DNA from: Pseudomonas fluorescens
GTDB lineage: Bacteria > Pseudomonadota > Gammaproteobacteria > Pseudomonadales > Pseudomonadaceae
Direction: 5' to 3'
DNA length: 64,000 bases
Assembly: GCF_000967965.1 (NCBI RefSeq)
Contig: NZ_LACC01000004.1
Coordinates: 41,335-105,334 of the forward strand
The translations under genes and the position numbers were made by a program. The number at the start of each line of letters is the position of its first letter. Position 1 is the first letter of the stretch. Below, piece by piece: positions 25,729 to 34,848 of this stretch. The notes below the pieces were generated by a model that saw only the letters and a list, made by a program, of their open reading frames with translations, searched no databases and was not told the origin of the DNA.

Positions 25729-26629
25729 AAAATTCGGCCCCCAGGCAGAGAATCAGCAGCCATAACCATACCCCGCGCTGGACCAATTGCCAGCCTCGGT
25801 CAATGGAGTCGGCATCCGCCGGCACGCCTTCGCCCAACTGCGGACGCTGATGCAGTTCGCCGTGATAAATCGCCGCACCGCCCAACTCGACGCCAAGGGC
25901 ACCCGCCCCTGCCGCCATCACCGGGCCGGCGTTCGGGCTGTCCCAGGTCGGGCCCTGGGTGCGCCAGCATTTCAACGCCAACCGGGTTTTGCCCAGCAGC
26001 GCATATGTCAGCGCCACCAGGCGCGCAGGAATGTAATTGAGCACGTCGTCGACCTTCGCCGCCGCCCAGCCGAAGCGTTCGAAGCGTTCATTGCGATAAC
26101 CCCACATCGCATCCAGCGTGTTGCTCAGGCGGTAGAGCACCACGCCCGGCGCGCCTGCCACGGCAAACCAGAACAACGCCGCGAATACTGCATCGCTGCC
26201 GTTTTCCAGCACCGACTCGGTAGCGGCACGGGCGACCTCGGTTTCATCCAGTTCGCTGGTCTGGCGACTGACCAGATAGCTCACCCTCGTGCGCGCAGCT
26301 TCCAGGTCATTACTGCGCAGGGCCTTGGCCACAGGCGTGACGTGCTCACCGAGGCTGCGCATGCCGAGGGCGCAATAAAGCGCAAGAATCTCGACGATCC
26401 AGCCGACATAAGGCGCCCAGGAGAATGCCGTGGCCAACAGCGTCAGCGGCAACACGGCGATCACCCACGCGGTGACGCCATGGCTGCGCCAGCCGCGACC
26501 GCCGCCGTTGAAACGTTGCTCGATGCGCTCGGCAAAACGGCCGAACGCCACCAGCGGATGCCAGCGTTTGGGTTCACCCAGCAGCGCATCCAGCGCAACC
26601 GCGGCGACACTCAACAACGCCACACTCAT
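25721..26629 (-). CDS. cbiB: Adenosylcobinamide-phosphate synthase (CbiB)
   Basis: A 302-residue membrane enzyme (CbiB; CobD in Pseudomonas naming) joining the aminopropanol linker to adenosylcobyric acid. Family marks: [56 protein letters not shown] and a C-terminal membrane segment. Start ATG 26629 overlaps the bluB stop (ATGA), so an in-frame codon at 26644 inside bluB is rejected. Confidence 0.94.
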   Translation of the reverse strand: MSVALLSVAAVALDALLGEPKRWHPLVAFGRFAERIEQRFNGGGRGWRSHGVTAWVIAVLPLTLLATAFSWAPYVGWIVEILALYCALGMRSLGEHVTPVAKALRSNDLEAARTRVSYLVSRQTSELDETEVARAATESVLENGSDAVFAALFWFAVAGAPGVVLYRLSNTLDAMWGYRNERFERFGWAAAKVDDVLNYIPARLVALTYALLGKTRLALKCWRTQGPTWDSPNAGPVMAAGAGALGVELGGAAIYHGELHQRPQLGEGVPADADSIDRGWQLVQRGVWLWLLILCLGAEFYA

Positions 26630-27276
26630 TGACTCACTCCCCAATAATTTTCGTACAGCAATTCATGTAGCGGACGCGCCTGTGCCCAGCCTTCGAGCAC
26701 CAGCATCGGCGCCGGGTAGAACTCTTTGACGGGTCCGAGGCACAGCACGGCGAGCGGCTTGGCTCCCGGCGGCAACCTCAACAGGTCCGCCAGTGCCTGA
26801 GGCTCGAACAGCGACACCCAGCCCATGCCCAGCCCTTCGGCGCGAGACGCCAGCCACAGGTTCTGGATCGCGCAAGACAACGAAGCCATGTCCATTTCCG
26901 GCAGTGTGCGGCGGCCGAAGATATGCTGCTCGCGGTCGTCCATCAGCGCGGCGACCAGTACCTCGGCGCAATCGTTGATGCCTTCGACCTTGAGCTTCAT
27001 GAACTCATCGCTGCGCTCGCCGAGTGCTTCGGCGGTGCGGATGCGTTCTTCTTCCACCAGGGCCTGGATTTGCCCGCGCAAGGCGCGATCGCTGATGCGA
27101 ATGAAGCGCCAAGGCTGCATCAGGCCGACACTGGGCGCCTGATGCGCGGCTTCGAGCAGGCGCCGCAGTAATTCGGGCTCTACGGTGCCGCCGCTGAAGT
27201 GGCGCATGTCGCGGCGTTCGGCGATGGCACGATAGACCGCTGCGCGTTCGGTTTCAGAGAATGCGTTGTCGCTCAT
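26626..27276 (-). CDS. bluB: 5,6-Dimethylbenzimidazole synthase
   Basis: A 216-residue nitroreductase-fold flavoenzyme (BluB) that destroys FMN to make DMB, the lower ligand. The opening [40 protein letters not shown] is the BluB signature (the SVGLMQPW flavin segment). Its presence shows that the organism makes DMB aerobically. The start ATG overlaps the cobB stop by four bases (27273-27276), the cobB end being REP-derived. Confidence 0.95.
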   Translation of the reverse strand: MSDNAFSETERAAVYRAIAERRDMRHFSGGTVEPELLRRLLEAAHQAPSVGLMQPWRFIRISDRALRGQIQALVEEERIRTAEALGERSDEFMKLKVEGINDCAEVLVAALMDDREQHIFGRRTLPEMDMASLSCAIQNLWLASRAEGLGMGWVSLFEPQALADLLRLPPGAKPLAVLCLGPVKEFYPAPMLVLEGWAQARPLHELLYENYWGVSQ

Positions 27277-28610
27277 GGCCTCTTCGCGAGCAAGCCCGCT
27301 CCCACAGGGTTTTGGTCCGGCGCAAACAGTGCGGCAATCGCCGAGGGGTTCGACGGAAAATAAAAGTGCACATACGAGGCAGTCATCCGCCCCTCACGGT
27401 AGACCGCCTCCGCTCCGCGCCCGCCGTTAGGGCTCAAGCCCCGGGCAATCGGCGCCAGTTCGGTGGTGGTCAGCGAATGGTGATAGGTGTGCCCGCGCAG
27501 CGAACCTTCCGGCAATTCCACCGCTTGCAACGCCAGCGCTGCCAGACGCTTTTGCATCACCGCATCACCAGCCAGCAAGCCAACCAGTTCGGCGCGAGTG
27601 CCCTCGACATCGGTCAGGGAGTCGAGCAGATACAGCATGCCGCCACACTCGGCGAGCAAGGGTTTGCCTGCCCGGTGGTGGGCGCGGATCGCGTCGAGCA
27701 TTGCGGTGTTTTGCGCCAGCGCAACATGGTGCAGTTCCGGGTAACCACCCGGCAGATACAGGCTGTCCGCCTCCGGCAACGCTGGGTCGCGGATCGGCGA
27801 GAAGAACGACAACTCGGCGCCCATCGCCCGCAGCAGATCCAGGCTCGCGCCGTAGGTGAACGCAAAGGCTTCATCGCGGGCGACGGCAATTCGCACACCG
27901 GCCAGCAGCGGTTCGACTGCGATGACATCAGGGGCAGCGAACTCGACTGCCGGCGGCAGTGCGACCTCGCAACTGCTGGCCAGGGCATCGGCGGCCGCAT
28001 CGAGGCGCAGGTCGAGATCGTTCAACTCACTGGCCTGCACCAGCCCCAGGTGCCGGCTCGGCAATTCGATCCCGGTTTCCCGGGACAGCGCGCCGTACCA
28101 GCGCAAGCCTTCAGTCAGGCTGCCTTCGAGCAGTTGCGCGTGACGCAGCGTGCCGACACGATTGGCCAGCACGCCGGCGAACGGCAAATCCGGCTGATAA
28201 CGCGCCAGCCCCAGGGCCAGCGCGCCGAAGGTCTGGGCCATGGCGGTGCCATCGATCACACCCAGCACCGGCACACCGAAATGCCGCGCCAGATCGGCGC
28301 TCGACGGCGTACCGTCGAACAGTCCCATGACGCCTTCGATCAAGATCAGATCCGCTTCAGCAGCGGCTTCCCACAGCAACCGGCGACTCTCCTGTTCGCC
28401 GACCATCCACATGTCCAGTTGATACACCGGCGCACCGCTGGCGCGTTCGAGGATCATCGGATCGAGAAAGTCGGGGCCGCACTTGAACACACGGACCTTG
28501 CGCCCCTGATTGCGATGCAATCGGGCCAGCGCCGCGGTGACGGTGGTCTTGCCCTGACCGGAAGCCGGCGCGGCAATCAGTACCGCCGGACAGTGCCGAG
28601 GCTGACTCAC
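27273..28610 (-). CDS. cobB: Hydrogenobyrinic acid a,c-diamide synthase (CbiA/CobB)
   Basis: A 445-residue glutamine-dependent amidase. The N-terminal P-loop region is LIAAPASGQGKTTVTAALARLH (VFKCGPDFLDP follows), and the C-terminal class-I glutamine amidotransferase has nucleophile Cys in PLLAECGGMLYLLDSL near residue 330, with a conserved SYVHFYFPSNP histidine segment. It begins with GTG (28610), overlapping the cobO stop as GTGA. The last about 12 codons ([12 protein letters not shown]) are a REP palindrome read through in frame, ending in a TGA shared with the bluB start. Confidence 0.94.
   Translation of the reverse strand: MSQPRHCPAVLIAAPASGQGKTTVTAALARLHRNQGRKVRVFKCGPDFLDPMILERASGAPVYQLDMWMVGEQESRRLLWEAAAEADLILIEGVMGLFDGTPSSADLARHFGVPVLGVIDGTAMAQTFGALALGLARYQPDLPFAGVLANRVGTLRHAQLLEGSLTEGLRWYGALSRETGIELPSRHLGLVQASELNDLDLRLDAAADALASSCEVALPPAVEFAAPDVIAVEPLLAGVRIAVARDEAFAFTYGASLDLLRAMGAELSFFSPIRDPALPEADSLYLPGGYPELHHVALAQNTAMLDAIRAHHRAGKPLLAECGGMLYLLDSLTDVEGTRAELVGLLAGDAVMQKRLAALALQAVELPEGSLRGHTYHHSLTTTELAPIARGLSPNGGRGAEAVYREGRMTASYVHFYFPSNPSAIAALFAPDQNPVGAGLLAKRP
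27279..27310. repeat. REP unit inside the cobB reading frame
   Basis: CTCTTCGCGAGCAAGCCCGC followed by TCCCACAGGG is a standard REP half, located wholly inside the 3' end of cobB and just upstream of the bluB start. Confidence 0.9.
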
Positions 28611-29218
28611 AATTCGACGCCTTTCTGCGCTTTGATCCCGGCCTGAAAGGCGTGTTTGATCACGCCCATTTCGGTGACGGTGTCAGCCATCTCGATCATT
28701 TCCGGCTTGGCGGCACGTCCGGTGACCACCACGTGTTGCATCGGCGGTCGGGCCTGCAAGTCGCTGAGCACCTGATCGAGATCGAGGTAGCCGTGCTTGA
28801 GGGCGATGTTCAGCTCATCGAGCACCACCAGGCCGATGGACGGATCGCGCAGCAATTGCTGCGACACCACCCAGGCGGCTTCAGCGGCGGCGATGTCGCG
28901 CTGGCGGTCCTGGGTTTCCCAGGTAAAGCCTTCGCCCATCACATGAAAGCGCACCTGCTCGGGAAAGCGCCGGAAGAACAACTCTTCGCCCGTGCTGTTG
29001 CGGCCCTTGATGAACTGCACCACGCCGCATTGCATGCCGTGCCCCATGGCGCGGGCAAGCATGCCGAAGGCCGAACTGCTCTTGCCCTTGCCGTTGCCGG
29101 TCAGCACCAGCAGCAGGCCACACTCGTTCGGGGAATTGGCGATGCGCTCGTCGATCACGGCTTTTTTGCGCTGCATGCGCGCCAGGTGGCGTTCGTCACG
29201 ATCGGGGGTATCAGTCAT
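28607..29218 (-). CDS. cobO: Cob(I)yrinic acid a,c-diamide adenosyltransferase
   Basis: A 203-residue ATP:corrinoid adenosyltransferase (CobO/BtuR family; cobA in Salmonella). The P-loop is LLLVLTGNGKGKSSSAFG near residue 38 and the family segments VQFIKGRNSTGEELFFR and GLVVLDELNIALKHGYLDLDQVL are present. Start ATG 29218 (MTDTPDRDERHL) has GGGAGCTC upstream and fits family length; a longer frame from 29263 would run into the riboswitch expression platform. It is the first gene of the cob operon. Confidence 0.95.
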   Translation of the reverse strand: MTDTPDRDERHLARMQRKKAVIDERIANSPNECGLLLVLTGNGKGKSSSAFGMLARAMGHGMQCGVVQFIKGRNSTGEELFFRRFPEQVRFHVMGEGFTWETQDRQRDIAAAEAAWVVSQQLLRDPSIGLVVLDELNIALKHGYLDLDQVLSDLQARPPMQHVVVTGRAAKPEMIEMADTVTEMGVIKHAFQAGIKAQKGVEL

Positions 29219-29299
29219 GGGGGAGCTCTCCGTTGAGGCAGGAATAACGGCGGGCAGGCACAAGAATAGAAGGCAAAAAGCCTGGCATCGCCCACCGTG

Positions 29300-29515
29300 A
29301 TGCCGCTGGATGAATCAGGCCGGTCTCCGGGCTCATGAGTGGCGCAGGGCCGGACTGTGCGCCTTCCCGCATCGATTCGACACAGTGGCATCAGACACAG
29401 TTTTCACTCATTTACCGTTGCGGGGGCAGCGCCGGAATTGCGGGCCTTCGACCAACAGAAGGACTCACTCACCGGCTTCCCTGTTTCACTCTGTCGACCC
29501 AAGCCACAGAGCACC
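29300..29515 (-). promoter_or_regulatory. Cobalamin riboswitch upstream of cobO
   Basis: On the minus strand a B12 box reads GAGCCCGGAGACCGGCCTGA (near 29315-29335), matching the consensus AGYCMGNARACCKGCC. Upstream of it lie GGGAAGCCGGTGAGTGAGTC (29461-29482 region) and the four-way-junction segments GCGCCGGAATT/GGCGCAGCG typical of this class. The aptamer ends about 85 bases before the cobO start, so high adenosylcobalamin should switch off the whole operon. Exact ends are estimated. Confidence 0.9.
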
Positions 29516-29686
29516 TGAAACAAGCCGCGAAGGTTAGAGGGTTGGGGGTGGAGCGTCAATTAAAGCCGGGAGGCCATCGACCGAATAACTGCTATCCATC
29601 AATAAACTGACGTCAATCTTGTGCCACGCTCTCAGCAGTGATATCAAATAGCCACAACCTCACAACACAACAACAAGGGTGAGCCC

Positions 29687-30271
29687 ATGCAAGGCATGAT
29701 CATCAGCAATCCAAAGCTGGAATTCCTGCGCCCGGTGCTCGAGCACTGGTTCGAATGCATCGACCGTTACAACGCCGTCCGCGGTGATGGCGACACACCG
29801 TACTGGCACGACGAAAAGGCCAATCTCGGCCTGCTGTCCGCCGCCGCCTGGATGGCCGAGATGGTCACGCTGCAACAGACGCCCACCCGCAAGCAGACCG
29901 AAGAAGGCGAACGCAACGGCCGCGCCGACCTGCTCCTGGCCTCCCCCGAAACCCGCGCCTACATCCAGACCAGCCAGCGCTGGCCACGGGTCAACAGCCT
30001 CAACCTGACCCAGGCCCTGCTCGACATCGCCAGCGATGCGAAGCGGCTGAGCCACGCCAGCGACCTGAAACTCGGCTGCCTGTTCGTCGCCCCGCAAAAA
30101 GCCCAGCAAAGCGCAACACCGGAAGAACTCCAGGACATGGTCGACGACCTGCAAAAGGAACACACCTGCGCTGTCGCCTGGTATTTCCCTTATGCCTACC
30201 GCAAGTTGCGCAACGAGGCCGGCAACTATTACCCCGGCATTGCGGTGCTGCTCAAGGAAGCTCGCGGCTGA
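29687..30271 (+). CDS. Protein of unknown function (194 residues)
   Basis: Starts MQGMIISNPKLEFLRPVLEHWFECIDRYN; no signal peptide or membrane helix. Alpha/beta character with several aromatic segments (EHTCAVAWYFPYAYRKLRNEAGNYYPGIAVLLKE at the end). I do not recognise a domain. Codon use is like the neighbours and AAGGGTGAG precedes the ATG, so the gene is real. It is divergent from the cob operon and followed, 66 bases on, by the lipoprotein dehydrogenase-like gene on the same strand; the two may be co-transcribed but need not be related. Confidence 0.75.
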   Translation: MQGMIISNPKLEFLRPVLEHWFECIDRYNAVRGDGDTPYWHDEKANLGLLSAAAWMAEMVTLQQTPTRKQTEEGERNGRADLLLASPETRAYIQTSQRWPRVNSLNLTQALLDIASDAKRLSHASDLKLGCLFVAPQKAQQSATPEELQDMVDDLQKEHTCAVAWYFPYAYRKLRNEAGNYYPGIAVLLKEARG

Positions 30272-30337
30272 GGGTTGAACCATCGGACGACAATGCTTCT
30301 CTATGATTAGAACAAGGCATTCATAGGGAAGACCAGC

Positions 30338-31651
30338 ATGCGCACGCCCCCGCTCGCTCTCGTTATCGCGCTCTGCGGAGGGCTCGCCGCTTGTGGCGAG
30401 ACCTCCCGCCTGCAAGTCTCCGACGGTACCGGCCCGTCACCCCAACTACCAGAACCCAACAAGACACTGGTTCCGACCGTGAACATCGCCCCGGCCATCG
30501 GCTGGCCACAAGGTGCGAAACCCGTCGCCGCCACGGGCACTCAAGTGACCGCTTTTGCCGAAGACCTGGATCACCCCCGCTGGCTTTATGTGCTGCCCAA
30601 TGGCGACGTGCTGGTGGCGGAAACCGCCGCGCCACCCAAACCCGAAGACGGCAATGGCATTCGCGGCTGGGTCATGAAGAAAGTCATGGGGCGTGCCGGC
30701 TCTACCGTGCCCAGCCCGAACCGCATCACGTTACTGCGGGACAAGGATCACGATGGCTTCGCGGAAACCCGCACAGTGTTTCTGCAAAACCTCAATTCCC
30801 CCTTCGGCATGACGCTGGTCGGCAACGACCTGTACGTGGCCGACACTGACAGCCTGCTGCGATTCCATTATGAAAACGGCGATACGCAGATCAAGTCACC
30901 AGCCATCAAGGTGATTGACCTGCCGGGCGGCCCTCTGAACCACCACTGGACCAAAAACGTCATTGCCAGCAAGGACGGCAGCAAGCTGTACGTCTCCGTG
31001 GGTTCCAACAGCAACGTCGCCGAAAACGGCATGGACAAGGAAGAAGGTCGCGCAGCGATCTGGGAAGTGGACCGTGCCACGGGCCGGCACCGGATCTTCG
31101 CCTCTGGTCTGCGCAACCCCAACGGCATGGCCTGGGAACCGCACAGTGGCGCGCTGTGGACCGCGGTCAACGAACGGGATGAAATCGGCGGCGATCTGGT
31201 ACCTGACTACATCACCTCGGTGAAGGACGGCGCGTTCTATGGCTGGCCGTTCAGTTACTACGGCCAACATGTCGATATGCGCGTTGAACCGCAAAACCCG
31301 GACCTGGTGGCCAAGGCTATCGCTCCGGACTACGCCGTCGGCCCGCACACGGCGTCACTGGGCCTGACCTTCGCCGAAAACAGCAAGTTGCCGCCGCCGT
31401 TCACCCAAGGGGCATTCATCGGGCAGCACGGCTCATGGAACCGCAACCCCCACAGTGGCTACAAAGTGATTTTCGTGCCGTTCAGCGCAGGCAAACCTGT
31501 CGGAAAACCCATTGAAGTGCTCACCGGCTTTCTCAACGACAAGGACCAAGCCATGGGCCGCCCGGTGGGCGTGGTGATCGACCGACAGGGTGACCTGTTG
31601 GTGGCCGATGATGTGGGGAACAAGGTGTGGCGGGTGTCGGCAGTCAAGTAA
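30338..31651 (+). CDS. Lipoprotein of the sorbosone-dehydrogenase/PQQ beta-propeller family
   Basis: A 437-residue precursor. Lipoprotein signal [19 protein letters not shown] ends at lipidation Cys19 (box LAAC). The rest is a six-bladed propeller of the soluble glucose/sorbosone dehydrogenase type: [98 protein letters not shown]. The His in [10 protein letters not shown] and the Arg in [11 protein letters not shown] fit the PQQ site. It would oxidise sugars or related alcohols in the periplasm, outer- or inner-membrane anchored; the substrate is unknown. Confidence 0.87.
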   Translation: MRTPPLALVIALCGGLAACGETSRLQVSDGTGPSPQLPEPNKTLVPTVNIAPAIGWPQGAKPVAATGTQVTAFAEDLDHPRWLYVLPNGDVLVAETAAPPKPEDGNGIRGWVMKKVMGRAGSTVPSPNRITLLRDKDHDGFAETRTVFLQNLNSPFGMTLVGNDLYVADTDSLLRFHYENGDTQIKSPAIKVIDLPGGPLNHHWTKNVIASKDGSKLYVSVGSNSNVAENGMDKEEGRAAIWEVDRATGRHRIFASGLRNPNGMAWEPHSGALWTAVNERDEIGGDLVPDYITSVKDGAFYGWPFSYYGQHVDMRVEPQNPDLVAKAIAPDYAVGPHTASLGLTFAENSKLPPPFTQGAFIGQHGSWNRNPHSGYKVIFVPFSAGKPVGKPIEVLTGFLNDKDQAMGRPVGVVIDRQGDLLVADDVGNKVWRVSAVK

Positions 31652-31660
31652 GTCACTTGA

Positions 31661-31675
31661 CCTGTGGGAGCGGGG
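31661..31675. repeat. Partial REP
   Basis: CCTGTGGGAGCGGGG is the start of a REP that breaks off two bases before the convergent methyltransferase stop codon (31677-31679). Confidence 0.6.
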
Positions 31676-31676
31676 C

Positions 31677-32339
31677 TCAGCGTTTGCGACAGAGTGTGAG
31701 CCCGTCACCCAACGGCAACAACGACAGATCCACCCGCACATCGTCTTTCAAGGCCCGGTTGAGTGCCTGGATCGCCCGGGTGTCCGCGCTCTCGGGACTG
31801 GCCTCAAGCACGCGCCCGCTCCACAAGGTGTTATCAAACACCGCCAGCCCACCGACCCGCAGCAATTGCAGGGCGTGTTCCAGATAAGCCGGGTAGTTGG
31901 CCTTGTCGGCATCGATGAACACCAGGTCGTACTGCCCGCCCTGCCCTTGCCGCTCAAGCTCGGCGAGGGTTTCCAGCGCCGGAGCCAGTCGCAGGTCAAT
32001 CCGCCCGGCGAGCCCCGCCTCTTGCCAGTAGCGCCGTGCGATAGCGTTGTAGTCGCCGGGGATGTCACAGCAAATCAGCGAACCGTCAGCGGGCAATGCC
32101 GCCGCCATGCACAGTGCGCTGTAACCGGTAAAGGTGCCGACTTCGAGCAAGCGCCTGGCCCCCGTCAGTTTCACCAGCAAAGCAAGAAACTGCCCCTGCT
32201 CAGGCGCCACCTGCCAGCGGGCCATTGGCAGCGCCTGGGTCTCATCACGCAAGCGCTTGAGCAGTGGTGTTTCGCGCAGGGAAACATCAAGCAGGTATTG
32301 GTACAGGTCGTCGTCGAGATTGAGCGTACGAGCAGTCAT
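31677..32339 (-). CDS. SAM-dependent O-methyltransferase (COMT-like)
   Basis: A 220-residue class-I methyltransferase of the catechol/caffeoyl-CoA O-methyltransferase group. The glycine-rich motif I is LLEVGTFTGYSALCMA (residues about 65-80), motif II LICCDIPGDY, and the metal/active-site region is DLVFIDADKANYPAYLEHALQLLRVGGLAVFDNTLWSGRV, the family signature. It probably methylates a catechol-like small molecule with a divalent metal. Start ATG 32339 has GGAG nine bases upstream; a GTG six bases earlier is too close to that site. It lies 18 bases after an NlpC/P60 gene on the same strand, likely in one transcript. Confidence 0.88.
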   Translation of the reverse strand: MTARTLNLDDDLYQYLLDVSLRETPLLKRLRDETQALPMARWQVAPEQGQFLALLVKLTGARRLLEVGTFTGYSALCMAAALPADGSLICCDIPGDYNAIARRYWQEAGLAGRIDLRLAPALETLAELERQGQGGQYDLVFIDADKANYPAYLEHALQLLRVGGLAVFDNTLWSGRVLEASPESADTRAIQALNRALKDDVRVDLSLLPLGDGLTLCRKR

Positions 32340-32357
32340 GACCACTAGCTCCGGAAG

Positions 32358-32894
32358 TTACGGATTGCGCGCCAGATGTTCAGGCTGCAGAACACGCTTG
32401 GCGCTCAGGTAAGCCTTTTGCCAATACGCCTTGGACAGGCTGTCGAGCTTCACAGTGCCGCCGGTGGCCGGCGCGTGGACGAAGCGCCCTTCTCCCACGT
32501 AGATGCCGGCATGACTGACCTGGGAGCCGCCATTGGTGGCGAAGAAAAGCAGGTCGCCCGTCTGCAGGCCTTCCTTGCCCACATTCGCCGCTTGCATGGA
32601 GATCATCTCGCGAGTGGTGCGCGGCAAGGCAATACCGGTGACATCACGGTACACATAAGCGATCAGGCCACTGCAATCAAATCCGGAATCCGGCGTATTG
32701 CCACCCCAGCGATAAGGCGTGCCCACCAGCCCGAGCGCGCGAAACAGCACGTCTTCCGCTTCAGGCGAAAAAGCTTGTGGGGAACCAAATACGATAGGAG
32801 CGCGAACCACCGGCGCAGGCGGCGGTGTGCGGCTGGCGCAGGCACTGAGCAGCGCTGCGAAGAACATGATTGCGAGGCGGGCCGACGTCGTCAT
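32358..32894 (-). CDS. NlpC/P60-family lipoprotein peptidase
   Basis: A 178-residue precursor. Lipobox LLSAC with lipidation Cys19. The NlpC/P60 domain covers about 48-170: catalytic Cys74 (FDCSG), His128 (VSHAGIYVG) and third residue His140 (FVHAP). The family cleaves D-Glu-meso-DAP bonds in murein stem peptides. Closely similar in plan to the next gene (33060-33692); the two look like a tandem duplication that diverged in the N-terminal third. An intrinsic terminator lies between them, so each can be transcribed alone. Confidence 0.9.
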   Translation of the reverse strand: MTTSARLAIMFFAALLSACASRTPPPAPVVRAPIVFGSPQAFSPEAEDVLFRALGLVGTPYRWGGNTPDSGFDCSGLIAYVYRDVTGIALPRTTREMISMQAANVGKEGLQTGDLLFFATNGGSQVSHAGIYVGEGRFVHAPATGGTVKLDSLSKAYWQKAYLSAKRVLQPEHLARNP

Positions 32895-32941
32895 AAGCAG
32901 AACATCCTGATCTGGCTGCGGCTTTTTCTGCGGGGAGCGCA

Positions 32942-32975
32942 GAAAAGAAAACCGCCTGCGTTGGACGCAGGCGGT
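32942..32975 (-). terminator. Intrinsic terminator between the NlpC/P60 genes
   Basis: ACCGCCTGCGT and ACGCAGGCGGT (32951-32975) form an 11-bp stem with a TGG loop. On the minus strand TTTTCTTTT follows. It ends the transcript of the 33060-33692 gene. Confidence 0.9.
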
Positions 32976-33059
32976 TTGCCATCATTTGTAGATCAAGATT
33001 CTAGCGGCTACACGACAAACTTCAAGTAAGACTTTAAGTTCGCCCTACAAATTGTCAGC

Positions 33060-33692
33060 TTATTTTCGTGCAGTGACGATTGGCGACGCGTTAGGCGCCA
33101 TTGCCAGGGCGCGCTTGGCCTCGATGAAGGTCTTGCTCCAGTAGCTGTCGCCCAGACTATCGATGCGCACACCACCGCTGCGGCGGCTGCTGGAGTGGAT
33201 GAACTGATTGTCGCCCAGGTAGATCCCGGCGTGACTGACGCGACCACGACGACCGTTGGTTGCGAAGAACAGCAGGTCGCCCGGCTCAAGCTTGCTGCGC
33301 GAGACCAGCGGAGCGTCCACGTTGATCATTTCGCGGGTGGAGCGTGGCAGGTTCATGCCCGCTTCTTCGCGGAACAGGTAACCAATGAAACCACTGCAAT
33401 CGAAGCCGGCTTCAGAAGTACCGCCGAAACGGTAACGGGTACCGATCAGGGACATGCCACGTTCGAGGATGCTGTCGGCCAGGACTGGAAGCTGGTAGGA
33501 CTTGCCGCCAGCGAAGTCTGCGAGTTCTTTTTCGGTAGCCAGCTCTTCTTGAAAGAGAGCGGAAGACTGGGCAGTGGCCGAGTTTTGAACCTGCTGTTGC
33601 GGAGTTTGCTGGGCCACTGGAGTGTGGGCAGCGCAACCGAACAACAGGGTAACGAGTGCGAGAGGCACGAGGGGTGCGAAGCGATTTAGCAT
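33060..33692 (-). CDS. NlpC/P60-family lipoprotein peptidase
   Basis: A 210-residue precursor starting MLNRFAPLVPLALVTLLFGC; the lipobox LFGC puts lipidation at Cys20. A Gln/Ala-rich linker of about 50 residues follows, then the NlpC/P60 domain with GTRYRFGGTSEAGFDCSGFIGY (catalytic Cys), VSHAGIYLGDNQFIH (catalytic His and third His) and a conserved SYWSKTFIEAKR end. Probable D,L-endopeptidase or other murein hydrolase at the envelope. The linker is longer than in the tandem paralogue. A GTG two codons upstream is an alternative start; no strong SD is present. Confidence 0.9.
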   Translation of the reverse strand: MLNRFAPLVPLALVTLLFGCAAHTPVAQQTPQQQVQNSATAQSSALFQEELATEKELADFAGGKSYQLPVLADSILERGMSLIGTRYRFGGTSEAGFDCSGFIGYLFREEAGMNLPRSTREMINVDAPLVSRSKLEPGDLLFFATNGRRGRVSHAGIYLGDNQFIHSSSRRSGGVRIDSLGDSYWSKTFIEAKRALAMAPNASPIVTARK

Positions 33693-33913
33693 GGGCACGA
33701 CCGTGGCTGAAGTTGTAAAGAAGCCGAGACTATGCCCGCTATCAACCTCATTTGCAAATTCAATCGATCTTTTTGTGACTTATCCGTTTCTCGTTTACAT
33801 CTAAGCGCTTAAGCCCATTTAAAACATACACGCGGCCTGCAACCTGGCAGGAAAGCGGGATTTCTGGCGCCTGAAAGATACCGAACCGGCTAAAAGCCCC
33901 GGTTTCAGCGGGT

Positions 33914-34618
33914 TTACCAGCCGAGGGTTTCTTTCAAAAACGGGATTGTCAGCTTGCGCTGAGCCTGGAGGGAGGCCTGGTCGAGACGCTCGAGCAGCTC
34001 GAAAAGTGCGCTCATGCTGCGGGTACCGCGAGTCAGAATGAAATGCCCGACTTCATCGGTCAGATGCAGGCCGCGACGAGATGCGCGCAATTGCAGGGCA
34101 CGCAATTTGTCCTCATCGGACAGCGGGCGCATCTGGAAGATCAAGGCCAGGGTCAGGCGGGATTTGAGATCCGCCAGCTTCACTGGCAGCTCACGCGGGG
34201 ATGTCGATGCGGCAATCAGCAAACGTCGACCGCTGTCACGCAAGCGATTGAACAGATGGAACAGCGCCTCTTCCCAGTCCGCTCGCCCGGCAACCACTTG
34301 CAAATCATCCAGGCAGACCAGTTCGTACTGTTCGAGGTTGTCGAGGATTTCAATGCCGCGATCGAGCAGCTCGGCCAACGGCAGGTACACCGCAGGCTCC
34401 CCCATTTGCTCGAAGCGCAGGCAGGCGGCCTGCAACAGGTGCGTACGCCCTACCCCGTCCTTACCCCAGAGGTAGATCAGGCTTTCGGTCCAGCCGGCGT
34501 CGGCTTCGCACAGCCGCTCGACATAGCCGAGTGCAGCGGCATTGGCGCCTGGGTAGTAGTTGATAAAGGTGGCGTCGTCACGCAGACGCACACCTAGGGG
34601 CAGCTGAATCGGTTTCAT
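33914..34618 (-). CDS. hda: DnaA regulatory inactivator Hda
   Basis: A 234-residue DnaA-like AAA+ protein without the DNA-binding domain IV. The N-terminal MKPIQLPLGVRL contains the QLPLGV clamp-binding motif through which Hda binds the beta sliding clamp. Degenerate Walker A is LWGKDGVGRTHLLQA, Walker B VCLDDLQVV, and the sensor/arginine region DLKSRLTLAL. Hda on the clamp promotes ATP hydrolysis by DnaA after initiation. It lies beside the AI-2E-family permease gene in the same order as in P. aeruginosa (upstream of DUF2066/purM). Confidence 0.94.
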   Translation of the reverse strand: MKPIQLPLGVRLRDDATFINYYPGANAAALGYVERLCEADAGWTESLIYLWGKDGVGRTHLLQAACLRFEQMGEPAVYLPLAELLDRGIEILDNLEQYELVCLDDLQVVAGRADWEEALFHLFNRLRDSGRRLLIAASTSPRELPVKLADLKSRLTLALIFQMRPLSDEDKLRALQLRASRRGLHLTDEVGHFILTRGTRSMSALFELLERLDQASLQAQRKLTIPFLKETLGW

Positions 34619-34848
34619 GCTGACTGAACAGTTCCAAAGGAACCGTTAGTGGCCTCTGTGTAAAGTTTGCGAAGTTTATACCCGTGAAGCGGACCGCACA
34701 ATGCGACAGACCACAAGCAAAATCAAAGGTTTGCGTTAATGCACCGGTTTTGTGGCAGATTCTTTGGCGGTGCATGTGACAGTCGGGCGACGCCAGCAGG
34801 CTGACCTGGTACGAACCGGGGCAGCCTGCCATCACCTATCGACATCCC

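Noticed and set aside
33880..33910. Terminator after hda
   Set aside because: AACCGG...CCGGTT is present but the loop and the tail do not give a convincing U-run on the minus strand.
34578..34835. 85-residue frame between hda and the AI-2E permease
   Set aside because: It overlaps the hda start, has no clear ribosome site and no recognisable pattern.
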